Origin: an uncultured Gammaproteobacteria bacterium
Lineage (GTDB): Bacteria; Pseudomonadota; Gammaproteobacteria; Steroidobacterales; Woeseiaceae
Reading direction: 5' to 3'
Assembly: GCA_938003715.1 (NCBI GenBank)
Contig: CALKYK010000454.1
Location: 1-10,103 of the forward strand
Length of the DNA: 10,103 bases
Shown: positions 1-6,460 of the stretch, one piece after another
Position numbering within the stretch: the first letter of the stretch is position 1
Layout: the number at the start of each line of letters is the position of its first letter
Notes under the pieces: model-generated
Seen by the model: the letters and a program-made list of their open reading frames with translations, nothing else
Databases searched by the model: none
Told to the model about the DNA's origin: nothing
Made by a program: the position numbers and the translations under genes

Positions 1-980
1 CTGCCGAGTTCGCCGACTCGATGCGGCGCGGCGTGCGTCCGGACGGCGAGCATCTGTACCCGGTATTCCCCTACAACTATTTCACGCGCATGAGCGACGA
101 CGATCTCGCCGCGCTCTACGTGTACCTGCAAAGCGTGGAGCCTGTGCGGCAGGAAAACCCGGCAAACGCGCTCCGTTTTCCGTTCAACCTGCGCGTGCTG
201 CTCGGCGCCTGGAAGAAGCTGTACCTGGATGCCGGCCCCTACGAACCGGACCCGGCCGAGTCGGCCGAATGGAACCGCGGCGCATACCTTGTCGAAGCGG
301 CCGCGCACTGCGGCGCGTGCCATACGCCGCGCAACCTGCTCGGCGGCGAGAAACGCCGCCTGGCGATGACGGGCGGCCGCTACTTCGACAAGGTGCCCGG
401 CGGCGCGTACCGGACTTGGTTCGCGCCAAACCTGACGGCGGCGGACACCGGGCTCGGAATCTGGCCGGAAGAAGAGCTTGTCGCCTACCTGAAGACCGGG
501 ATCAACAACCTCGTCGAGACCTTCGGGCCGATGAACGAGGTCATCGTCAACAGCACGATGCACCTCCGCGATGAAGACGTTGCTGCGATGGCGACCTACC
601 TGAAAAGCCTGCCGGCCAACGAACCCGGCGAGGCCCGCCCGGCGGATGACCGGGTGCTCGGCATGGGCCGCACGATGTACAACCTCCACTGCGGCACCTG
701 TCACCTGCCCACCGGTCTGGGCGACGAGGAAATGGCGCCGCGGCTCGCGGCGGGCAGCCTGGTGGTGCGCGCGCGCGACCCGGCTTCGCTGATCAACGTC
801 ATCCTGTACGGGCCCGAGCTGCCCGACCCGCCGCTACCGACCGGGCGCCTAAAGCCGATGGAGGAGTTCCAGTACCTGCTGGATGACGACGAGATCGCCG
901 CGCTCGCGAGTTTCGTTCGTCACTCCTGGGACAACGGGGCCGGCCGCGTCACCGCCGACCAGGTGGCCGAACAGCGGTGA
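1..980 (+). CDS. Multiheme cytochrome c, alcohol/gluconate dehydrogenase cytochrome-subunit type (5' end outside window)
   Basis: The reading frame is open from base 3, so the gene starts upstream of the window; 325 C-terminal residues are visible. The first residues (EFADSMRRGVRPDGEHLYPVFPY) match the end of the first heme domain of triheme cytochrome subunits of membrane-bound alcohol, gluconate or aldehyde dehydrogenases. Two CxxCH heme-binding motifs follow, CGACH (309-323) and CGTCH (690-704). Candidate distal methionine ligands lie in GPMNEV (codon 531) and KPMEEF (codon 858). Family phrases such as SAEWNRGAYLVEAAAHCGACHTPRN split into the second domain, and ATYLKSLPA and IAALASFVR mark helices ending domains two and three. 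I infer that a third heme motif lies upstream. Members of this family accept electrons in the periplasm from a partner dehydrogenase and pass them to quinone or another cytochrome. No such dehydrogenase is visible here. The C-terminus has no obvious membrane anchor. Family assignment is firm; the redox partner is unknown. Confidence 0.9.
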   Translation, partial: AEFADSMRRGVRPDGEHLYPVFPYNYFTRMSDDDLAALYVYLQSVEPVRQENPANALRFPFNLRVLLGAWKKLYLDAGPYEPDPAESAEWNRGAYLVEAAAHCGACHTPRNLLGGEKRRLAMTGGRYFDKVPGGAYRTWFAPNLTAADTGLGIWPEEELVAYLKTGINNLVETFGPMNEVIVNSTMHLRDEDVAAMATYLKSLPANEPGEARPADDRVLGMGRTMYNLHCGTCHLPTGLGDEEMAPRLAAGSLVVRARDPASLINVILYGPELPDPPLPTGRLKPMEEFQYLLDDDEIAALASFVRHSWDNGAGRVTADQVAEQR

Positions 981-989
981 CGACAGCTT

Positions 990-998
990 TGATATAAT
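990..998 (+). promoter_or_regulatory. Candidate extended -10 promoter element before the DUF1592 gene
   Basis: The gap between the cytochrome stop (980) and the next start (1034) contains TGATATAAT, a perfect TGn extended -10 followed by a perfect TATAAT at 993-998. Such an AT-rich hexamer stands out in DNA of this GC content. No good -35 hexamer lies 16-18 bp upstream, which an extended -10 can tolerate. Initiation would fall near 1004-1006 and give a leader of about 28 nt. The leader contains repeated CCCGG/CCGGG words that could fold weakly. If real, the downstream genes can be transcribed independently of the cytochrome gene. Sequence match only; chance occurrence is possible. Confidence 0.45.
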
Positions 999-1033
999 TC
1001 CCGGCCGGGTTCGTTCCGGGTGCTGGCGTCGAA

Positions 1034-2707
1034 TTGAACAGTTTCCGTACCACACATTTCAGTCTGGCCGTGCTCGCCTGCACGGGGCTGGTTCTTGCTG
1101 CCTGCGAGCGCGGGCCCGCCGAACCGGACAACGCCGCGTCGCCGCTGCGTGCGCGCCTGATGACGGGCGAGCAGTACTCGAACACGATCGCCCACATCTT
1201 CGGCGCGGACATCAGTGCCGCCGTCATTCCGCCGCTGCCGCCGCTGGCGCGCACCGACGGCCTGCTCGCTTCCGGCGCCGCGTACGTCGGCGTCACGTCC
1301 GACCAGGTGCAGCAGATCCAGCAGGCAGCCGCATCGATCGCCGCGCGGGTGGTCGACGAACAGCACCGTGCATACCTGGTGCCGTGCGAACCCGAATCGC
1401 TGACCGATACCGATGCGGCCTGCGCCGCCGAATTCCTTAAGATGACGGGGCGGCTGCTGCATCGCAGGCCGCTGGCGGAAGACGACATCGCCGCGCTCGT
1501 GGACGTCGCGAACCGGGCCGCTGACGCAACGGACGATTTCTACGGCGGCCTCGCCGTCGCGCTGGAAACGATCCTGATCAGCCCCGGCTTCCTGTTCATC
1601 GTCGACTCCGCCGAGCCCGACCCCGACCGACCGGGCGAACAGCGCCTGGATGCGTACTCCCTGGCGTCGCGGCTGAGTTTTTTCCTCTGGAACTCGGCGC
1701 CGGACGACGCGCTCCTGCTCGCTGCCGAAACCGGCGAGCTGCACACGCGCGAGGGACTCGAGCGTGCCGTCGACCGGATGCTCGCGAGCTCCAGGCTGCA
1801 CGAAGGCATGCGGAGTTTCTTCGACGACATGATGGCATTCGACGAGTTCGACAGCCTCGCCAAGGACCCGGTCGTCTACCCGATGGTGACCGGCGCCACG
1901 CTGGCCGATGCACGCGAACAGACGCTGCGCACGATCATCGATCACCTGCTCGTCCGCACAGAGGACTACCGCGACCTGTTCACGACGCGCGACACGTTCA
2001 TGTCGATGAACCTCGCCGCGGTGTACGGTACGCCGACGATCAACGGCTGGGTACCGTACCGTTTCGCCGAAGGCAGCGACCGGCGAGGCCTTCTGACGCA
2101 CATGAGCTTCCTCGCCGCGCATTCGCATTCCGTCCGCAGCTCGCCGACCCTGCGCGGGCAGGCGCTGCGCGAGCTGTTCCTGTGCCAGGTCGTGCCGCCG
2201 CCACCGCCGAACGTGGATTTCTCGGCGCTCGAGGACGCCGGCGACGTGCCGACGGCACGGGAGAGGCTGGACATCCACAACAAGAACCCGTCCTGCGCAG
2301 GCTGCCACCTGATCACGGACCCGATCGGCCTGTCGCTGGAAAACTTCGACGGCGCCGGACGCTATCGAGAGACCGAGAACGGCGCGATCCTGGACATCAG
2401 CGGCGAGCTGGACGGCATGCTGTACGACGACGTCGCCGGGCTCACCGCGGCGCTCCGGGACCACCCGAAGTTGCCATATTGCGTGGTGAACCGCCTGTAT
2501 GCCTACGGCACCGGCGGGCCGGTCTCATTGAAATACGATCGCGATATACTTTCATACTTCACGGAACGCTTCGCCGGGCACGAATATCGCCTGCCCGGCC
2601 TGTTGCGTGACATAGCGCTCAGCCAGGCGTTCACGAGCGTACGCCCGGCCGAGGCGACGAATGACAGCGTGGTGGTGGCCACCGCGCGAGGAGATACTGG
2701 CCAATGA
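1034..2707 (+). CDS. DUF1592/DUF1588/DUF1585-domain lipoprotein with one c-type heme motif
   Basis: This is a 557-residue protein. The start is TTG: the frame has a stop at 995-997 and no ATG or GTG between it and 1034, and a downstream start would remove the export signal. Residues 1-24 form a lipoprotein signal ending in the lipobox LAAC, with Cys24 as the predicted lipidated residue. Regions typical of the family follow in order: DUF1587-like (about 40-110), DUF1595 (about 130-195), DUF1592 (about 204-330), DUF1588 (about 350-445) and DUF1585 (about 458-535). The DUF1588 part has SPTLRG, a PPPPP stretch, and CAGCH at 421-425 (bases 2294-2308) followed by DPIGLSLENFDGAGRYR. The family is widespread in planctomycetes, myxobacteria and some gammaproteobacteria, usually beside a DUF1552 or DUF1501/1553-type partner. 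It probably carries one covalent heme in the periplasm. Its reaction is not established. It overlaps the DUF1552 gene by 4 bp (ATGA). Family call is firm; function unknown. Confidence 0.9.
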   Translation: MNSFRTTHFSLAVLACTGLVLAACERGPAEPDNAASPLRARLMTGEQYSNTIAHIFGADISAAVIPPLPPLARTDGLLASGAAYVGVTSDQVQQIQQAAASIAARVVDEQHRAYLVPCEPESLTDTDAACAAEFLKMTGRLLHRRPLAEDDIAALVDVANRAADATDDFYGGLAVALETILISPGFLFIVDSAEPDPDRPGEQRLDAYSLASRLSFFLWNSAPDDALLLAAETGELHTREGLERAVDRMLASSRLHEGMRSFFDDMMAFDEFDSLAKDPVVYPMVTGATLADAREQTLRTIIDHLLVRTEDYRDLFTTRDTFMSMNLAAVYGTPTINGWVPYRFAEGSDRRGLLTHMSFLAAHSHSVRSSPTLRGQALRELFLCQVVPPPPPNVDFSALEDAGDVPTARERLDIHNKNPSCAGCHLITDPIGLSLENFDGAGRYRETENGAILDISGELDGMLYDDVAGLTAALRDHPKLPYCVVNRLYAYGTGGPVSLKYDRDILSYFTERFAGHEYRLPGLLRDIALSQAFTSVRPAEATNDSVVVATARGDTGQ

Positions 2708-4038
2708 GCAAACTGAGCAGACGCCGCTTTCTCAAGGGCACCCTGAACGGCAGCGCCGTGACGGTCGCTCTGCCGTTCCTCAATTGCTTCCTGAACGACA
2801 ACGGCACCGCGCTCGCATCCGGTGCACCGATCCCGATGCGTTTCGGCACCTGGTCGTGGGGCCTCGGCATGAGCGAGGCGATCTTCGTACCTAAGAAGAC
2901 CGGCCCGAATTTCGACCTGCCGCCCGAGATCGAGGCGCTGGCGCCGATTCAGAAGCACATAAACCTGTTCACGAACTTCCACGTGTTCAAGGATTCCGCG
3001 CCGAACCTCTGCCACCACTCCGGCTGGGTGATCCTGCGTTCCGGCATCGCGCCGCTGACTGCCGAAAACCGGCCCGGCGAGACGATCGACGTCACCGTTG
3101 CCCGCAAGATCGGCAACGAAACGCGGTTCCGCAGCCTGAGCGCCACCGCGACCGGAGACGTGCGCGACAGCTTCTCTTACGAGAACGGCAATTCCGTCAA
3201 CGCGCCCGAGTGGTCGCCGCTGCGCTTCTACCAGCGGCTGTTCGGCAGCGATTTCCAGGACCCGAACGCCGATACGTTCACGCCGGATCCGCGTGTGCTG
3301 GTGCGCAAGAGTTCGCTGTCGCTCGTTCTCGACGACGCGAAGAAGCTCAATCGCGAACTCGGCGTCGAGGACCGCCAGCGGCTCGACCAGTATTTCACGG
3401 GCCTGAGGGATCTCGAGCGCCGCTTCGACCTGCAGCTGTCCAAGCCCGAGCCGCGCGAGGCCTGCATCGTCGTCGATCCGCCGGAAGACCTGCCGTCCGG
3501 TCTCGACGCCGACCTCGTGGCCAAACGTCACCGCATGATGACGGACCTCATGCTGATGGCGATCGCTTGCGACCAGACGCGCGTGTTCAACATCTTCTAC
3601 GCCGCCGCGTTTTCGGCGACGACGAAGCCCGGCTATGACAAGCCGCACCACACGGCGACCCACGAGGAAGCGGTCGACGAGCACCTGCAGTGCCAGCCGA
3701 ACGTGTCCTGGTACACCCGCCGCGCGATGGAGGAATGGGCCCACTATGTGCAGAGGCTTGCCGATTTCAGGGAAGGCGACGGCACACTGCTCGACCACTC
3801 GTTCATCTACGCGACGACCGACCAGTCATTTGCGAAGACGCACAGCATCGAGGGTATCCCGATGTTCTCCGCTGGCACCGCGGGCGGCCGCGTGAAAACC
3901 GGGCTGCACATCGACGGCGGCGGCAGCCCGGGTTGCCGCCTGGGCTACACCGCGTTGCAGCTGATGGGCGTCGACGTGCCGTCGTGGGGTGACAAGAGCA
4001 ACAACACGTCGAAGGAAATCGGCGAGATCCTGGTCTGA
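2704..4038 (+). CDS. Tat-exported DUF1552 family protein
   Basis: This is a 444-residue protein. The ATG at 2704 overlaps the previous stop (ATGA), and a GAGGAG ribosome-binding site at 2688-2693 lies 10 nt upstream. The N-terminus has a textbook twin-arginine motif, SRRRFLKG at residues 5-12, followed by a hydrophobic stretch to about residue 27. This implies export of a folded protein, often one with a cofactor or metal. Features of DUF1552 are visible: the PMRFGTWSWGLGM region (about 44-56), CHHSGWVILRSG (103-114), the helical LNRELGVEDRQRLDQYFTGL region (about 215-234) leading to an ERRF segment, HHTATH (315-320), and a C-terminal LLDHSFIYATTDQS...GGRVKTGLHI block. That C-terminal block resembles DUF1501, a member of the alkaline-phosphatase-like clan, so a hydrolase-like metal site is conceivable. 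Conserved-looking His104, His105, His315, His316 and His320 are candidate ligands; this is inference. DUF1552 genes normally sit next to DUF1592-type genes, as here, so the two products probably act together. Confidence 0.9.
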   Translation: MSKLSRRRFLKGTLNGSAVTVALPFLNCFLNDNGTALASGAPIPMRFGTWSWGLGMSEAIFVPKKTGPNFDLPPEIEALAPIQKHINLFTNFHVFKDSAPNLCHHSGWVILRSGIAPLTAENRPGETIDVTVARKIGNETRFRSLSATATGDVRDSFSYENGNSVNAPEWSPLRFYQRLFGSDFQDPNADTFTPDPRVLVRKSSLSLVLDDAKKLNRELGVEDRQRLDQYFTGLRDLERRFDLQLSKPEPREACIVVDPPEDLPSGLDADLVAKRHRMMTDLMLMAIACDQTRVFNIFYAAAFSATTKPGYDKPHHTATHEEAVDEHLQCQPNVSWYTRRAMEEWAHYVQRLADFREGDGTLLDHSFIYATTDQSFAKTHSIEGIPMFSAGTAGGRVKTGLHIDGGGSPGCRLGYTALQLMGVDVPSWGDKSNNTSKEIGEILV

Positions 4039-4039
4039 A

Positions 4040-5371
4040 ATGCGTGCCTGCGTTGCGACGCTTTGCCTGCTGGCGATTCCGCTGGCGGCATCGGCCGAGG
4101 AGCCGAGCGAGGCGTGGGTCGCTGAACCGACGCCGCCGGGTTTCATCGTCCAGCCCACCGAGCTCGACGGCCCGGTTTTCGCAGATGCGAGCGGCAAGAC
4201 CATCTACACCTGGCCGTTGCACAAGCTCCGCAATGGTTACAGCGGCGAAACGCCCGGCAAACCGGCCTGCTACGACGAGGTAGTCACCGTCACTGCGGGC
4301 CTGATGAGCCCGTACCCGCCCGGCATCGAATTGCCCGAGCTCGATTCGCGCCCAAGCTGCACCGATCTCTGGCCGCCCGTCCATGCCGACGAGCATGCGG
4401 AACCGGTCGGCAAGTGGACCGTGATCGAGCGCCGGGACGGCAAGCTGCAATGGGCGTACGACGAGCAGCCGCTCTATACGTCCGTGCTCGACCGGCAGCC
4501 CGGTGACGTGTTCGGCGGCACGACGCGCCGCTATGGCGGCGACTCGCCGGCGTTTCGCGTGCCGCTCAAGCCGGCGCCGCGGGTGCCGCCCGGGTTTGCA
4601 GTCAAGACGATCACGCTCGGCCGCCTCCTGACCACGAACACGAACGAATCGGTGTACGCGTTCGACGGCGATACCGCGACGCAGTCGAACTGCATCGGCG
4701 AGTGCACGCTCAGGTTCCGGCCGGTGCTCGCGCCGGCGCTGGCCCGGGCCTTCGGTGAATGGACGATACTCGAACGTTCACCCGGCGTACGGCAGTGGGT
4801 GTTCCGCGGCAAGCCGCTCTACACGCACGCGCTCGACCAGGAGTCCTGGAGCCAGCAGGGCAGCGACGTCCCGGGCTGGCGCAACGTATTCACACAGAAA
4901 GCGCCGCCGTTCCCGGACAGCTTCACGGTGCAGAGCACGATTGCCGGCACTGTGCTCGCCGACGCGAACGGCATGACGATATACACCTACATTTGCGGCG
5001 ACGATTCGCAGGATCAGCTTTCCTGTGATCACCCGACGGATACCCAGGTGTACCGGCTCGCGATGTGCGGCGGCGGTGACCCGGATCGCTGCCGCGAGCA
5101 CTGGCCGTACGTCGAGGCGAGCGACAGCGAGTCCAGCCTGAGCCGCACCTGGCAGGTATTGCGTATCGACCCGGCTACGGGCCGCCTGGCCGATGCCGAG
5201 CAGGCCGGCGCGATCCGCGTCTGGGCCTATCGCGACCGGCCGGTCTACACCTACGGCCCGGACCAGCGGCCCGGCGACGTACACGGCTCGGGTACCGGCG
5301 AATGGCGCGCGCAACGCAACGGCCTGAAGGCATTCTGGCTGCGCGACGATTTCATGGGGGGCACGCTTTGA
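4040..5371 (+). CDS. Secreted protein with three Yx(FWY)xxD 'secreted repeat' domains (COG4315-like)
   Basis: I chose the ATG at 4040, 1 nt after the previous stop, because it places a clean Sec signal peptide at residues 1-19 (ASA|EE cleavage). An in-frame ATG at 3989 would add 17 charged residues before it. The mature part of the 443-residue protein holds three diverged copies of one domain at about 34-166, 184-282 and 292-436. Each has a G-x-x-(I/V)-Y-x-(W/F/Y) start (KTIYTWPLHK, ESVYAFDGD, MTIYTYICGDD), then a Cys block (SCTDLWPPV, ECTLRFRPV, RCREHWPYV), then a GxW-(T/Q)-V/I-x-x-R/E strand and a W-x-(Y/F)-x-x-x-P-(L/V)-Y-T end. This matches the predicted-lipoprotein/secreted-repeat family (Pfam PF03640, COG4315) from memory. 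No lipobox is present. Paired cysteines (77/107, 218/222, and 319, 329, 343 and 351) suggest disulfides or a metal site. Function of the family is unknown; copy three is the longest. Confidence 0.8.
   Translation: MRACVATLCLLAIPLAASAEEPSEAWVAEPTPPGFIVQPTELDGPVFADASGKTIYTWPLHKLRNGYSGETPGKPACYDEVVTVTAGLMSPYPPGIELPELDSRPSCTDLWPPVHADEHAEPVGKWTVIERRDGKLQWAYDEQPLYTSVLDRQPGDVFGGTTRRYGGDSPAFRVPLKPAPRVPPGFAVKTITLGRLLTTNTNESVYAFDGDTATQSNCIGECTLRFRPVLAPALARAFGEWTILERSPGVRQWVFRGKPLYTHALDQESWSQQGSDVPGWRNVFTQKAPPFPDSFTVQSTIAGTVLADANGMTIYTYICGDDSQDQLSCDHPTDTQVYRLAMCGGGDPDRCREHWPYVEASDSESSLSRTWQVLRIDPATGRLADAEQAGAIRVWAYRDRPVYTYGPDQRPGDVHGSGTGEWRAQRNGLKAFWLRDDFMGGTL
5356..5361 (+). promoter_or_regulatory. G-rich ribosome-binding site supporting the TTG start at 5368
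   Basis: A run of six G lies 6 nt before TTG at 5368 and can pair with the pyrimidine-rich 3' end of 16S rRNA. Together with the TTGA stop/start overlap and the signal peptide that begins exactly there, it decides the start of the following gene in favour of TTG over an in-frame ATG at 5302. Confidence 0.5.
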
Positions 5372-6435
5372 AACGCAGGATCCTTACGCTTGCATTACTG
5401 CTATCGATTACGGGTGTCGCATACGGCAACGAGGCGACCACGCTGCGCAACGGCACCATCGGCTACGTGATGACCGACCTGTTCTGGGCCGTCTACCAGA
5501 CACCGAACGCAAAAGAAGAGTGCCCGAACGGCTTCAACGACGGGCCGCGCGAGCAGTTCGAGAAACTCTTTCCGCCCGGCAGCAAACTGACCGTCGAGGA
5601 CACGCAGCTCAGGCAGGAAATCGAGACCTGGCACCCGACGCCGGACCCGGACGGGTTCGTCTTCCACGAGGTCGAAGGCAGGTATTCGTGGGGACTGAAC
5701 CTCGACGGCCGCGTCGATGCGAACGACTTCACCCATCCCGACGGCACGCCCGGCATCGACAACGAGGTATATCGCGCGGTCGGCTGCATCATCGGCTTCC
5801 GCGGACCCGACGGCGTCGAGTACATCTTCCAGAACAAGGCGATCGCGGACGAGCGCTACAACCGCATGATGATCGAGCTCACCGGCGTCGACGACCTCGA
5901 GAACGACGACGAGGTGACGGTCAACCTCTATCGCGGCCAGGACAACCTGCTGAAAGACGCGTCCGGCAACCGCGTCATGCCCGGCGGCTCGCAGCGCGTG
6001 GACACGCGCTGGGGGAGGAGCCTGATCCGGCACACGACCGGCCGCATCGAGGACGGCGTGCTGACGACCGAGCCGATTCCCGAGATGATCATGCCCTGGA
6101 TGAACCTGTCGGTGCCGTCGATACAGATCTTTCGCGACGCAAGATTCCGCCTGAAGCTTTCACCGTCGAACGCGACGGGCCTCCTGGCTGGCTACGCCGA
6201 CGTCGACACCTATTACAAGCAGCTGATCCGCAACGACTCGACACATCATCTCAGCAACGGCCAGATCTCCGGCATCTCGCTGTACAAGGCGCTGCGGCGT
6301 CTCGCCGACGCGTATCCCGATCCGGAAACCGGTGACAACACCGCTATTTCGACCGCGCTCGACGTGAAGATGGTGCAGGTGTTTATCGTGCACCCACAAG
6401 AACAAGGCGAAACAGAACAAAACATTACTCACTGA
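5368..6435 (+). CDS. Exported protein of unknown family
   Basis: This is a 355-residue protein that I do not recognise. With the TTG start, which overlaps the previous stop as TTGA, residues 1-20 form a Sec signal (KRR, a hydrophobic core, VAYG|NEA cleavage). The upstream ATG at 5302 would bury this signal behind 22 residues and overlap the previous gene by 70 bp. The mature protein is acidic, has only two cysteines (52 and 140), no later membrane segment and no heme motif. Residues 111-121 (NLDGRVDANDF) followed by DGTPGIDNE resemble an EF-hand or dockerin-like calcium loop, but the standard DxDxDG spacing is not met. Other marked segments are CIIGFRGPDGVEYIFQNKAI (140-159), the NDDEVTVNLYRGQDNLLKD region (179-197), RFRLKLSPSNATGLLAGYADVDTYY split around residues 259-283, and a HHLSNG turn (293-298). 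Secondary structure looks mixed alpha/beta. Its place in the tightly packed run implies a shared role with the DUF1592/DUF1552 pair. Confidence 0.8.
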   Translation: MKRRILTLALLLSITGVAYGNEATTLRNGTIGYVMTDLFWAVYQTPNAKEECPNGFNDGPREQFEKLFPPGSKLTVEDTQLRQEIETWHPTPDPDGFVFHEVEGRYSWGLNLDGRVDANDFTHPDGTPGIDNEVYRAVGCIIGFRGPDGVEYIFQNKAIADERYNRMMIELTGVDDLENDDEVTVNLYRGQDNLLKDASGNRVMPGGSQRVDTRWGRSLIRHTTGRIEDGVLTTEPIPEMIMPWMNLSVPSIQIFRDARFRLKLSPSNATGLLAGYADVDTYYKQLIRNDSTHHLSNGQISGISLYKALRRLADAYPDPETGDNTAISTALDVKMVQVFIVHPQEQGETEQNITH

Positions 6436-6460
6436 GCCCGTTGCAGGGCGGGGGGAGATC

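Noticed and set aside
920..2464. 514-codon open frame on the minus strand opposite the DUF1592 gene
   Set aside because: It is antisense to a clearly recognisable protein, is arginine/valine-rich without family motifs, and such long antisense frames are expected from GC-rich codon bias.
2528..2550. TTGAAA and TATACT promoter-like hexamers inside the DUF1592 gene
   Set aside because: The spacing is about 11 bp, too short for a sigma-70 promoter, and the bases are explained by coding sequence.
2503..3798. 431-codon open frame on the minus strand across the DUF1592/DUF1552 junction
   Set aside because: It spans the end of one real gene and most of another and has no recognisable domain or ribosome-binding site.
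6436..6449. GCCC-GTTGCA-GGGC hairpin between the unknown protein and the propeller gene
   Set aside because: Only a 4-bp stem without a T tract, immediately before a ribosome-binding site; not a convincing terminator.
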